This document shows, piece after piece, positions 42,333 through 53,203 of a stretch of DNA of 64,000 nt. Each line of letters opens with the position of its first letter. Within the stretch, counting starts at the first letter, position 1. A program made the translations under genes and the position numbers. The notes below the pieces were generated by a model, which made no database searches, was not told the DNA's origin, and saw only the letters and a program-made list of their open reading frames with translations. Source of the DNA: Adenophora triphylla var. japonica (taxonomy: Eukaryota > Streptophyta > Magnoliopsida > Asterales > Campanulaceae); assembly GCA_022495995.1 (NCBI GenBank), contig JAFEMH010000072.1:992001-1056000 (forward strand), written 5' to 3'.

Positions 42333-43590
42333 ATGGCAAACAATGGAGGAAACAACGGTGACATCGTAGCTATTCTGGAACGTATGGCACAGCAAGAACA
42401 AGAGGCCAGAGAGCGTAGCGAACGTCAACATGCTGAACTATTGGCTGCATTGGTTCAGATGCGGGTTGGTGATGACAACCCACGGAATCGGGCAAATCAT
42501 CGGGGACGTAATGTCCGCCAAGAGGACCCGGTTGTTGAGGAAGATTCCGACGTTGAGGACGAGGATGATCACATCGAAGCACCTCGGAACGATCAACGAC
42601 CCAAAATTAGGGCGGATATCCCACCCTTTTCTGGAAATTTGAAGATGAACGAGTTCGTAGATTGGCTAGCAGAGGTTGAAAAATTCTTCGACTTGATGCA
42701 AGTGGAGGATGATCGGAAGGTTCCTTACGTAGCATATAAACTACGTGACGGAGCATCCGCTTGGTGGGAACAATTATGTAAAAAGCGACATCGTCAGAAC
42801 AAAGCACCTATTCGTTCATGGGCTAGAATGAAGAGGGAGTTACGATCGCACTTTTTGCCGGATGATTATGAACAAGTAATTTACCGTGCCTTTTAGACCT
42901 TAAACAAGGCGCTCGTTCGATTGAAGATTACGCCCACGATTTTTATGCCCAATCAGCACGGGCAGATTTGGATGAAACAGAGGCACAAGAAGTTGCGAGA
43001 TTTGTTAGTGGTCTTCGGGTCGGCATTAGAAATCAAGTGGAGCTGTTTACAAACCGATCTGTAAGTGAAGTTATCACTCGTGCTAAGAAGATCGAGAAGC
43101 AGCAATCATACAGAAATTTTTCGGCAAAGATCTTCTTCGAGTTCTAAGTATCAAGTGACCGGGTCTAGTACGGTGACGGGTTCAGAAAAAACGCAAGGTG
43201 TGGAAACTAGTAAAAATGAAGGGAAGCAGGCGGCCCAAACTGATGTTCAGAATCCTCCAGTTCGACGTAACACCAACACCACTAATCGTGGTCCACAAAA
43301 TCAAAACCCTTATAGTAAGACATTTGGTGATAAGTGTTTTCGCTGTTTGCAACCAGGACACATGTCTAATCAATGCCCTCTAAGACGAGGAGTCAACATG
43401 GTAGATCGTGATGACGAAGAAGATGATGAAGACGGTGTGATTGATCTTAATGAAGAAATGGAAGAGACAAATAATCATGAATCTTTGGTGGTTCGACGGC
43501 TTTTATTGACAACCCCTAGTGATGATGATGATCCGGAACGACACAATATCTTTCGAACAAAGGGGAAAGTTAGTAATGTTGAAGCAACAA
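42333..43590 (+). pseudogene. Gypsy-3 gag
   Basis: ATG at 42333 (MANNGGNNGDIVAILERMAQ). The acidic/arginine linker is followed by the retrotrans_gag core (IRADIPPFSGNLKMNEFVDW, LRDGASAWWEQLCKK, LRSHFLPDDYEQVIYRAF). A TAG at about 42894-42896 replaces the Gln expected after RAF, and a one-base deletion follows, after which the frame RSIEDYAHDFYAQSARADLD can be read. The CCHC knuckle CFRCLQPGHMSNQC lies at about 43338-43379. The C-terminus is acidic (DDEEDDEDGVIDLNEEME). Gag forms the particle; this copy needs both defects repaired to work. Confidence 0.88.
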
Positions 43591-44380
43591 GGATCGTGGA
43601 TAGTGGCGTAGTGAGAATTTGGTGGCCCGTAGGTTCGTGGATTCTTTGCAGTTGAAGGTTCACAAGCACCCGTCCCCTTACACAGTTGGATGGATTAATT
43701 CTGGTGGCAATATAAAGGTACATGAACAGTGTCTTATTCCTTTTTCTATAGGGAGTTACAAGGATGAAATTTTATGCGACATTGTTGATATGAATGCATG
43801 CCATATATTATTGGGTAGACCGTGGCAGTATGACGTAAATGTGGTATATAATGGGAGAGATAATACTTTGCTTTTCACAAAAGATGGGTTTCGTTTCCAA
43901 TTACGTTCGACACTTGATAAGAGTGCTCGTAGTAATAAGAAATATAAACCTATTATTTCTTTATGTACTCCTCAAGAATTTGTTGAAGATTTAGCAGATG
44001 CACCTGTTATTTATGCCATTGTGCGGAAAGAAAGTTTGGGACAAGTTAGTTTGGTTCCAAGATCATTACAATCAGTTTTGGATGAGTTTAGTGATATTAT
44101 GCCTAATGATCTCCCTCCGGGGTTGCCACCCTTGAGAGATATTCAGCATAACATTGATTTTACACCCGGTGCTTCATTGCCTAATCTCCCACATTATCGT
44201 ATGAGTCCTGCGGAGCACGAGATTCTCAAAGAACAGGTGGAAGAACTGTTGAAAAAGGGGTATATACAGGAAAGTTTAAGTCCTTGTGCAGTCCCGGCTT
44301 TACTTGTGCCCAAGAAGGATGGTTCGTGGCGCATGTGCATTGATAGTAGAGCCATCAACAAAATCACGATCCAAGTATAG
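43591..44380 (+). pseudogene. Gypsy-3 protease and start of RT
   Basis: The aspartic protease active site reads IVDSG at about 43594-43608, then a one-base shift moves the frame to 43619-44380: VARRFVDSLQLKVHKHPSPY, DIVDMNACHILLGRPWQYDV (protease C-terminal block), then the linker to RT with NDLPPGLPPLRDIQHNIDF, YRMSPAEHEILKEQVEELL and [20 protein letters not shown] one-base insertion at about 44374 (ATCCAAG for ATCAAG) breaks the frame and RT continues in the next one. Confidence 0.88.
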
Positions 44381-46763
44381 ATTCCCAATTCCTCGTTTGG
44401 ATGATATGTTGGATATGCTTCGGGGTTCCAAAGTATTTTCCAAGATTGATCTAAAAAGTGGGTACCATCAAGTGCGGATTAGACAAGGCGATGAGTGGAA
44501 AACCGCTTTCAAAACTAAGGAGGGGTTGTATGAGTGGCTAGTTATGCCTTTCGGTTTATCAAATGCACCGAGTACATTTATGCGTCTAATGCACCAGGTT
44601 CTCAAGCAGTTTAATGGGAAATTTCTTGTGGTGTATTTTGATGATATTTTGATCTATAGCAAAACGGAGGAGGAGCATATCGGGCATGTGCAAAGTGTTT
44701 TGAAAACATTGCGGGAAAATGAGTTGTATGTTAATTTAAAGAAGTGCAGTTTTATGTTGGATAAATTGTTGTTTTTGGGATACATTGTTTCAGCGGATGG
44801 CATTCAAGTGGACGAGGAAAAAGTCCGTGCTATTCGTGATTGGCCAGCTCCCAAGACAGTTAGTGAAGTGCGAAGTTTTCATGGGCTAGCTACTTTTTAC
44901 CGGCGGTTCATACGAAATTTTAGCACTATAATGGCTCCGATTACGGATTGTATGAAGAAAGGAGGTTTCTTTTGGGGTGACGAGGCTGCAGCAAGTTTTG
45001 TGTTGATTAAAGATAAATTGACTAATGCTCCACTCCTTGTGTTACCAGATTTTTCTCTTCCTTTCGAGTTAGAAACGGACGCTTCAGTAGTTGGCATTGG
45101 GGCTGTTTTGACGCAAAAGAAGAGGCCGATTGCTTTCATGAGTCAAAAATTGGAGGAGTCAAAGCGAAAATGGACTACATATGAACTTGAGTTCTATGCG
45201 GTTGTACAGGCGATAAAACATTGGGAACAATATTTGCTGCATCGTGAGTTCATTCTCCATACGGATCATGAAGCATTGAAATACTTAAATGGTAAGACAA
45301 CTCTAAATCGCATGCATGCACGTTGGGTATCCTATTTACAGCAGTTTTCTTTTGTCATTCAACACAAAAGTGGACAGCTTAATAAAGTGGCGGATGCTTT
45401 GAGTCGTCGGGCTAGTTTGTTGGTGACAATGCATACGACAGTCGTGGGGTTCGATTGTTTGAAAAGTTTGTATGCGACAGATGTTGATTTTGGAGAAATT
45501 TGGGCCAAATGTCAAGATAAAGATCTGGTTGGCTTATATTTATTACAAGATGGGTTTTTATTTTTTCGTGACAAGTTGTGTATCCCTCACGGTTCAATTC
45601 GCGAGAGCCTTATCGCGGAGTTACATAAAGATGGTCACCTTGGTCGTGACAAGACTGTTGAACTTGTTTCTCGAAGGTATTTTTGGCCACAACTTCGCAA
45701 AGATACGCACACTTATGTCCGGAAATGTATGGTTTGTCAACTTAACAAAGGACAGTCCCAAAATACGGGATTATATTCTCCATTGCCTGTTCCGGATGGT
45801 CCGTGGGAGGATATATCAATGGATTTCGTTTTGGGGCTACCGCGGACACAGAGGGGGAATGACTCTGTTTTTGTGGTGGTTGACCGTTTTTCTAAAATGG
45901 CTCACTTCATTCCTTGTCGAAAAACTTCGGATGCTGCACATATCGCCGGTTTGTTCTTCAAGGAAGTGGTTCGCCTACATGGAGTGCCTAAATCAATCAC
46001 ATCGGACCGGGATACAAAATTTCTCAGTCACTTTTGGCGTACTCTTTGGCATATTTTTCAGACTTCACTACAGTTTAGTAGTTCCTTTCACCCACAAACA
46101 GATGGTCAAACAGAGGTAGTGAATCGGACATTGGGTTCAATGGTTCGTTGTCTATGTGGTGATTTTCCAAAAAAATGGGACTTAGCATTAGCCACGGCTG
46201 AGTTCGCATTCAACAACATGGTCAATCGTACTACAAAGAAGACACCTTTTGAAATAGTTTATCAAAAGCCTCCTTCGTATACTCTTGATTTGATTCCTTT
46301 GCCAAAGGTTCCGGGATACAGTATAGCCGCGGAGCATATGGCGGAAATGATAGAGGCAGTTCAATCCGAAGTTCGGAGAAATATTGAAGAATCTAATGCA
46401 ACTTATAAGAAACATGCTGACAAGCGTCGTCGTTTGAAGGTCTTCACCGTGGGTGACTTGGTAATGGTCCATTTACGCAAGGAGCGTTTCCCTCAAGGTA
46501 CTTATAGCAAGCTCCATCAAAAGAAACTTGGCCCTTGCAAGATTGTTCGGAAAATCAATGACAACGCTTATGTGGTGGAATTACCCCCTGGATGGAACAT
46601 CTCCCCAACATTTAATGTAGCGGATTTGGTTGCTTTCTACCCGGATGACCCCCTTTATAAAGACATGGATTCAGGGACGAATCCTTTTCGAGTGGGGGCG
46701 CATGATGTAGCACGTATCGAGACGGACCAAGATGGAATAGCACTTGGCGAAACTGGTAGTTAA
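44381..46763 (+). CDS. Gypsy-3 RT, RNase H and integrase, open to the 3' LTR
   Basis: About 790 codons are open from the frameshift to TAA at 46761. [48 protein letters not shown] (catalytic). RNase [39 protein letters not shown] and [12 protein letters not shown]. Integrase: HHCC zinc region ([20 protein letters not shown]), core [39 protein letters not shown] (D, D, E all present), and a C-terminal [20 protein letters not shown]. The last 20 codons ([19 protein letters not shown] end) lie inside the 3' LTR. The catalytic residues look intact, so the enzyme might work if expressed from another start. Confidence 0.92.
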
Positions 46764-47328
46764 ACAACCAAGCAAGACTGGAGCACAGGTGCTCGGCCGA
46801 GCTAATCCTTGCCTCGGCCGAGGGTTCAAGACGTAAACTTGGATTGTGAAATATGTTTTGCTCGGGCGAGTCAATCCTAACGCTCGGCGAGCCAAAGGCA
46901 TTACACGGCCGTGTTTTTCTGCGACTCGGCCGTGCTTTGTTCTGAAGGGTTGTGTCTTTTGGGTTAATATTGGTTGCTCGGCCGAGCATGTTCCTTGCCT
47001 CGGCCGAGGGGTTGCCTGGAAGGGGTTGGTGCCTGTTCATGAAAAGCCATGTCTGATGTCTGTTTGTTCGCAAAGGCTGTGTTGGTTCACGGAAGATCAT
47101 GTCTGTTTATTATTTTCAAACAACATTTGTAAATCAGTATAAATACTTCATCCTTCATTTGTAAATGAATCAAGTTTAGTATAATCAAATTATTGCTTTG
47201 CAATTGTATCCCCTTCAGTTATTATTCTCAAAGTCTAAATAACTTTATTACTGAGATTTCTTTGGAAATTCTCATTTGAGATTCGATTAAGCGAGTCTCT
47301 GTTAAATTATTCCGCTGCGTACACATCA
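46703..47328 (+). repeat. Gypsy-3 3' LTR
   Basis: 626 bp. It differs from the 5' LTR at roughly a dozen positions; several fall inside the GC palindromes (one CTCGGCCGAG has become CTCGGCGAG). It is followed by the TSD CTTTC. Confidence 0.92.
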
Positions 47329-48126
47329 CTTTCCCTTACAGTAATTACAAACATCATTAGGTTTCGGACCCCTCTTGCCAGAAGACTTTTTCTTCTTCTG
47401 TTTACTGTTAGAATCCTTGCTGCCTTCCGCAACCAAACCTACTGTTTGATTATCTGTACCACTATTACCGCTTCCCTTGCGACATAACTCTCTACTCTTG
47501 AGCGAGGATTTCACCTACTCTAGAGTCACCGTCTCCTTATCACTAATAATAGAGTCAACGTAGTCCTCATATGATAAAGGTAAAGAAATAAGAAGCATTA
47601 ATACTGCATCCTTATCATCAACCTTAGCATCTATGTTACGCAATTCAAGTAATAAATATGTAAATCTATCTAGGTGATTCATAATGGGTGTACCTTACTG
47701 CATTCGGAGAGAATATAGCCTATGCTTCATATATAGCTTATTGGTCAATTATCGTGTCAAATACATGTTTTCCAACGCAAGTCACAAATCACCTCTAGTA
47801 TCGGTATCTGAAATATCCGCTATAACATCATCATCTAGACACCTGATGATCTTAGAGTGGGCCCACTCATCTATCGCGATCAGATTTGCCTCTTCCTTCT
47901 CTGCTATCTTCTTCGGTTTCTCCGAACCTTCTGCTGTTTCAGTCGCGACAACACCAGTGAAAATGGCTTCTGCTTTGCCTTTTGTATCATGACGATCCCC
48001 GATTGCATCAGCCATTGGAGCCCACAAGTCTTTGTATTTCAACAAAGCTCTCATCTTTATTTGTCAAAGATAAAAATTGTTCTTTTCATTAAACTTGTCG
48101 ATCGGTGATTCAATTACTGATCCCAT
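47329..48126 (-). pseudogene. Copia-1 gag
   Basis: ATG on the minus strand at 48126-48124: MGSVIESPIDKFNEKNNFYL, then TGA where Copia gag has Trp, then QIKMRALLKYKDLWAPMADA. Further pieces in shifted frames include EWAHSKIIRCLDDDVIAD and, near the end, RGPKPNDVCNYCKGK (47370-47327), the first half of the zinc knuckle. Gypsy-3 inserted directly after it and the second half is at 41658 (GYWKTEC; the conserved His is Tyr). Confidence 0.82.
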
Positions 48127-48203
48127 CTTCTGCAGCTTAACAATCCTAAACCTTATTCAACCTGACTGACTCTAAAACACCCAAACTGAATATTTATCTC
48201 TTA

Positions 48204-48561
48204 CTCCCTCCGTCTCATTTCAATTGAGTCATGACATCTTTGCACGCTTTTTAAGATTTTTTTTTTAAAAATGAGTAAAGAATTGAAAGTGGGTAGAAGA
48301 TTAGAGGAGAGAGAATGTAAAAGTTAAAAACAGTTAATAGGAAAGAGAATGAGTGGAAGGAATAATAAGTTAATGATATATTTTTTTGTAAATGTGTTAA
48401 AATTATAAGGATATAATGAATGGTTTTTTTGTAAATATATAAACATTATGAGGGTATAAATGTCCGAAATACTGTTCACTTTTTTTCATTTATGAAATGA
48501 CTTATTTAAAGTGGGACGTCCCAAAAAGAAAAGTGGCTCAATTAAAGTGGGACGGAGGGAG
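48204..48561. mobile_element. Stowaway MITE S10
   Basis: 358 bp with termini CTCCCTCCGTCTCATTTCAA... and ...GTGGGACGGAGGGAG, and TSD TA. It is the same subfamily as S12 at the window's end (shared TTTACAAAAAA/CATTATGAGGGTATAAATGT blocks). A second partial end, GGTGGGAGGGAGTA, follows at about 48571. Confidence 0.9.
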
Positions 48562-48881
48562 TATCAAATAGGTGGGAGGGAGTATATATTACATTTTCTT
48601 GGTCTAGCAATCTGATTATCTATCATTTTTTAAGTAACTCCAATTCCAAACTCGATCAAGGTAATTAATTAAGTATAAATACTTGGTTAGCGATGGTTTG
48701 TTCCATGCCTACCTAAGCTAATTTAGAAAACATAGTTTGGTTTAAAAGCTTTATTTTTCCTTTAGTAGATTTTTTTTTCAAAAAAAATAGATTTATTTTA
48801 TTTTATTTGTGATAGATAAATTGTCACTTACTTACTGGTACATCAATTAGCCTATAAATAGACAAGAACATGCATTCAACA

Positions 48882-48932
48882 AGATTCGAACTATCTACCT
48901 CCTATATGTAAGCAAATACGGATACCACTAAA
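48882..48932 (-). repeat. tRNA-like segment, possible SINE head
   Basis: On the minus strand TTTAGTGGTATCCG resembles a pol III A box and AGTTCGAATCT a B box, separated by about 30 bases, as in a tRNA or the head of a tRNA-derived SINE. No complete cloverleaf or SINE tail could be confirmed. Confidence 0.4.
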
Positions 48933-49212
48933 ATTAAAATTATTTTGTTCGTAAAAAATAAAATCATTGTTATAGAGAAAAGAATTAGTCATTTTCCACT
49001 CTTAAACTAAATTTGATCCACGTCGTTTATCATTAAGAAATTGAAGTTCTTAATCGCACCAATAAGAAGACAGCATTATGTATAAGCCAAGATTTGGACC
49101 GCAATTACTAAAGATTTAGATCTTGCACATCCCTTTCATGTCATTTGTTTATCAGTTGAAATGAAACAAGAATGTGACAATCTGAAAAGAAAGTCCAAAT
49201 TATTCAGTCCGC

Positions 49213-49213
<1 letters not shown>

Positions 49214-49249
<36 letters not shown>
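49214..49249. repeat. (AAT)n microsatellite
   Basis: About eleven perfect AAT/TAA repeats. Confidence 0.95.
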
Positions 49250-49734
49250 GCCATTAATTTTAAAACAGGGAGATAGCGTTTAAATATTTCCACGGTTGAG
49301 AATTATTCGGTAGGATTCAATTGGCCTCTCTCTTAAAATGACACTGACCAATAATTTTAATTTACTTTGTCCATCATCTCATCTTCAAAAAAAAGTTCAC
49401 AACAAAATAAGTCATTATTTATATCAACCATAAAATAAAATGAGTTTAAATCCACCCAAAACACATCTCAAATGACATCAATCCATGCTATGAAAACTAA
49501 TAAGGTTTTCATGAATGAAACATACTTCAAAGCTATATAAATATGAATTAAAGGATCGAACGAGTTGGAATATATGATTAGGAGATAGGATAATGTCCTT
49601 TTTCTATCTTCAGTGTCGAAACTAGGATTTTGACCAAATGATTGAAAAATTGTATGGCAGAAGGGAGTAAGTAGTTAAGAAGCTCAATGGTTTTAACTTT
49701 GGACAAGGACATATAAGATGCAGATTAATGTAAT

Positions 49735-49771
<37 letters not shown>

Positions 49772-49853
49772 CGAGGAATTCAATTCAAGAATGAGAAATG
49801 AATACAAGAAGTCTACGAGGCATACCCCGGAAAATCAAGGAAGATAACAACCT

Positions 49854-50160
49854 CTAGAACTCGATCCTATGAGAAGGATACAAAATAAATAAAACACGAT
49901 AAACTGCAAGCTTAACTCTAGAAATGATATCAGCTGGGCTAACAACAACACCTTCAAAAACGATACAATTCCGAGCCTTCCAAATGTCATTAACCACCAC
50001 GCAAAAAGCAAGCAAGACGGCCTTAGATCTCATAGACTTACCACCATGCTCCTTCTTGATCCACTTGATGCAACTAGCCAGAGTAGACATCCGCCTCCTA
50101 ACTCCCAACCAAGATCGAATAGAGTTCCAAACCGCCTTGGTGAAGGAGCAAGAGAAGAAC
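49854..50160 (-). pseudogene. LINE ORF2, extreme C-terminus
   Basis: Continuation after the Copia-2 insertion: FSCSFTKAVWNSIRSWLGV, CIKWIKKEHGGKSMRSKAVL, NDIWKARNCIVFEG and IISRVKLAVYRVLF, ending HRIEF and TAG at 49854. This follows HEHLF at 57556 and completes the zf-RVT-like region typical of plant L1 elements. The 3' UTR is short (about 85 bp) before the poly-A. Confidence 0.85.
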
Positions 50161-50567
50161 TGTTGGAAATAAACGGGTCCGCCCAAGATGGTCCAAGCCC
50201 GACCCAAACCTGAGCCCTTTTGTTTTTGAAAACAAAATCGGTAAATCAGTCGTGGGGGGTTACGGGAAGTTGGAAACGGTTTTCGACTACAAAAGGGCAG
50301 CCGATCAGTTTTTTTTGAGACAACGCTTTTGTGAATTCTGTTCACAAAGAAATCTGCTCTCCCTCTCATCTTGACACTCCCTTCTCCACAATTTCCATGG
50401 CTGATCAAATTGGCAAACAAGTGTTGTGAAATAGTGGGCTATTTCCGTTCGTGATTTCACTCCCGATCAACGTTCGTAGTTCATATTCGGTGATCAATCC
50501 ACGGCATCGATCAAGTCTTCCGCACTACGATTGAACAAGTAAGTCGTTCATTCCTCAATTTCTTACA
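50161..50567 (+). repeat. Copia-2 5' LTR
   Basis: 407 bp, starting directly after the TSD AGAAC inside LINE ORF2. Confidence 0.94.
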
Positions 50568-51991
50568 TTGGTATCAGAGCCTGGTTGGATTTGATCTTGA
50601 ATATGCTTTCAATCTATGCTTGATTTTTTCCTCTTGCCATGTCATATGGGTTTAATTTTCGTTCTTCATGCTTTAAGCAATAGTGTGAATTATTGATATG
50701 GTTTGAAAGAGAAATCAAAGGGCTTTACATCGAAATTTATTTCATATTTTTTTTGGACTTGAAATGAAAAACTTATGTTTTTTTGAAGATGTAATGGTTT
50801 CTTATTTTTTTGTTCATCAACGAAGAAGAAGATGAAGTTGCTGTAATAATGGTTTTGTTGTACTTTGTGCAATAAGTCTTGTACTTAGTTTGTAAGTTAT
50901 AATGGGTGATAGTCTGCTAAGTTTTGCCAAGGTTGAATAGGAACTCCTATTTGAATTGTCCGTCCCAATAAAACATTTAACGTATAGATGATATTCGGAG
51001 TTCTTTTCCACGCCGGAAAAATTTCTGAAAAATTACTATGTTTTAATTTTTTTTCAGTCTTCAACCTTCTGAATTTTTTTCTAAAAAAAAATGTTGACTT
51101 TGACTAAGTCGACAGTTTGACCAGTCAACATTTAGACTGTTTTGGAGACTTTTCTTACGTCAGAAAAATCTGAAAATTTTACAGCAGCCTTGTTTTAAAG
51201 TTTTCTATTTTCTGGAATTTTTCTGGAATTTTCTGAAGAAATTTTATTTTCTGAAATTTTGTGAAATTCTTTAAAATAGTTTGATTATTACGCTTTGTTA
51301 ATGATTACGTGAGATGTATTAACAATGATAATCAAAAATCTGCTTATGTTGAGTGGGAGCATTAATCTTATGCTAAGAAGTTGCATAATTTTATTCATTT
51401 ATCATAAAGTATGATATTTTATATGCTAATACCTACTCCCTCCGTCCCACCCGAATTTGGACAAATTTCCTTTTTGGGCGTCCCATCCGAATTTGGACAA
51501 CCCAAAAAGGAAAGTTTATAATAATAAAAAAATGGGCATACCCCACTCACTCATTAACTCCACTCATTCTCCACCATACAATTTATTCAACCAACCACTA
51601 TTAACTCCACTCATTCTCTCTCTTCATTTTCTACCACACATTTTTATTATCTTATTGTTATTTCTTAATCTCCGTGTAAAGTAACTTTGTCCAAATTCGG
51701 GTGGGACGGAGGGAGTACTCTATTTGCATTTATATACCTAAGATGTCTTTAAGAGACAAAGAAGTATTCTCTTGAGAAAATAAGAATGTATTACACAATG
51801 AAAATGAATAATTAAATGATGATATGACTTTGATAATGTTGAAGCTGATTGTGAACATAGTGATCTTTCGTTTCACACTCTTAGTTAAATTATTATTTAA
51901 TGCTCATTTGTTGTTGTAATAAAGAATGTGTAATGAATCGTACATGTGTCAATAATGTTCTCTTTGTTATTGTCTCTATGTAGTTCTAATC
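50568..51991 (+). other. Copia-2 long untranslated leader
   Basis: About 1.4 kb between the PBS and the gag ATG, unusually long for Copia. It is AT-rich with repeated TTTTCTGGAATTTTTCTGGAA-like stretches (51190-51270) and TTGACTAAGTCGACAGTTTG (51109). Stowaway S11 accounts for 280 bp. No frame is supported. Confidence 0.6.
51436..51715. mobile_element. Stowaway MITE S11
   Basis: 280 bp with termini CTCCCTCCGTCCCACCCGAA... and ...GGGTGGGACGGAGGGAG, and TSD TA. Confidence 0.93.
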
Positions 51992-53203
51992 ATGACATCT
52001 ATTAAGAACATAATTGCTGAGCTTAATCATGGTGACAAATTGGATGGTGACAATTACGACATGTGGCACCGTAAGATCCAATACGTGCTTGAAGAACAAG
52101 AAGTTCTTGACACTCTGACAAGTTCCATGGAGGAACCTGTTATGACTGATGAAAGGACCGCAGGTGAACATAGAAGGAATCTTGTTGCGTTCGAAGCTTG
52201 GAAGAAGCGGAACAGCAAAGCTCGAATCACGCTTTTGAGCAGTATGCAAGATGACCTCATGTGCACATATGAAAGCTATTCAATTGCCAAAGATATGTGG
52301 GCTGCCCTAAAAGAGAAGTTTGGAGGAACTTCGGCTACGAAGCTGAAGAAACTTCTCTATAAGTTTGACAATGCAAGCAAGCGTCCTAACGATTCAATGA
52401 GGAAGCACTTAAGGGCAATGTCAAACATGATAAGGGAACTCAAGTCTGCGGGGCACTTTCTTTCAGATGAACAACAGGTTCAAGCTGTCCTTCGTTCTCT
52501 TCCTAGCAGTTGGGATCACATGGTGATGAACTTAACGCACAATGAACATGTCAAGACCTTTAACGATGTGCAAACTCATTTAGAGTTGGAGGATGAGCGC
52601 CTTTCGGCCTCAAAGTCCTCATCTCAAGTGTTTGCTGCTGAAGCTGGTACAAGTAAAGCTTCTGGGTCTAAGCGTGGAAGAGAAAATAACCAAAAGAATG
52701 GGAATGGACAGGCGCCAAAGAAGGCAAAGTTTGGAAGTCGCAAAGGAGCGAACAAAGGCAAAGAGAAGAACAAAGTTGTGAGGAAATGTTACAATTGTGG
52801 CAAGACCGGTCATTTCGTTCGTGACTGTCCAGATCCTAAGAAGGAGTGCAACAATTGTGGCAGATTGGGTCACCTGGCTTTTGATTGTAAAAGGCCAGCT
52901 AAGGTACCTAGATACCCTACCTCCAATTTTACTTTTGTTTCTAGTTGTGCTTTACTCACTGATTCTTATCCTTTGTGGACTGTAGACTCAGGAGCCACGG
53001 ACCACATAACTAGAGATCGAGGTGCATTCCAAGAGTATCGTCGAGTGCCAAAGGGTACAAAATGGATTTATGTTGGCAACAATTCAAGAATTGGTGTAGA
53101 AGGTATTGGTACGTGCCAATTAGACCTACGTGGTAGCCAAAAGTTGTTGCTGCATGATGTTCTCTACGCTCCAAACATTCGACGAAATCTTGTGTACATT
53201 TGA
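51992..53203 (+). CDS. Copia-2 gag and protease
   Basis: 403 codons from ATG 51992. Gag core (UBN2-type): GDNYDMWHRKIQYVLEEQEV, SYSIAKDMWAALKEKFGGTS, LKKLLYKFDNASKRPND and LRSLPSSWDHMVMNLT. A Lys-rich segment precedes two CCHC knuckles, CYNCGKTGHFVRDC (about residues 268-281) and CNNCGRLGHLAFDC (about 288-301). The protease active site is WTVDSGATDHITRDRGAF, followed by KLLLHDVLYAPNIRRNLVYI. The frame stops there by a one-base shift, where relatives read NLVSI and continue. Two knuckles rather than one is less common among plant Copia. Confidence 0.92.
   Translation: MTSIKNIIAELNHGDKLDGDNYDMWHRKIQYVLEEQEVLDTLTSSMEEPVMTDERTAGEHRRNLVAFEAWKKRNSKARITLLSSMQDDLMCTYESYSIAKDMWAALKEKFGGTSATKLKKLLYKFDNASKRPNDSMRKHLRAMSNMIRELKSAGHFLSDEQQVQAVLRSLPSSWDHMVMNLTHNEHVKTFNDVQTHLELEDERLSASKSSSQVFAAEAGTSKASGSKRGRENNQKNGNGQAPKKAKFGSRKGANKGKEKNKVVRKCYNCGKTGHFVRDCPDPKKECNNCGRLGHLAFDCKRPAKVPRYPTSNFTFVSSCALLTDSYPLWTVDSGATDHITRDRGAFQEYRRVPKGTKWIYVGNNSRIGVEGIGTCQLDLRGSQKLLLHDVLYAPNIRRNLVYI

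Larger units (their letters stand above)
41659..47328 (+). mobile_element. Gypsy-3: Ty3/Gypsy chromovirus, CRM-like
   Basis: LTRs at 41659-42286 and 46703-47328 (TGATGTAGC...CACATCA) with an exact TSD CTTTC (41654-41658, 47329-47333). The PBS TGGTATCAGA at 42289 fits initiator-Met tRNA priming. A polypurine tract GAGTGGGGGCGCA precedes the 3' LTR. At 5,670 bp it is compact. The polyprotein lacks a recognisable canonical chromodomain and its frame runs 60 nt into the 3' LTR, as in CRM (centromeric) elements. It inserted into the zinc-knuckle codons of Copia-1. Gag and the pol junction are broken, while RT-INT is open. Confidence 0.92.
32907..48201 (-). mobile_element. Copia-1: decayed Ty1/Copia element, split by CACTA-2 and Gypsy-3
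   Basis: Reading on the minus strand: gag (48126-47329), then the zinc-knuckle region and protease remnant (41658-41302), gag-pre-integrase (41301-41029), integrase (about 40930-40580), RT (about 40220-39060), RNase H (39060-38722 and 33711-33450), and the 3' LTR (33438-32907). The 5' LTR and PBS are absent: the sequence breaks off near 48201 at Stowaway S10. Trp and other codons have become stops, one integrase catalytic Asp is changed and the protease active-site region is missing. It is old and inactive. Confidence 0.88.
48564..49723. other. Spacer between Copia-1 and the LINE
   Basis: AT-rich, no gene. It contains a tRNA-like segment (48882-48932) and an AAT microsatellite (49214-49249). 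Confidence 0.55.

Noticed and set aside
48127..48203. 5' LTR and PBS of Copia-1
   Set aside because: No match to the 3' LTR and no TGGTATCAGA complement is visible. The element seems truncated at Stowaway S10.
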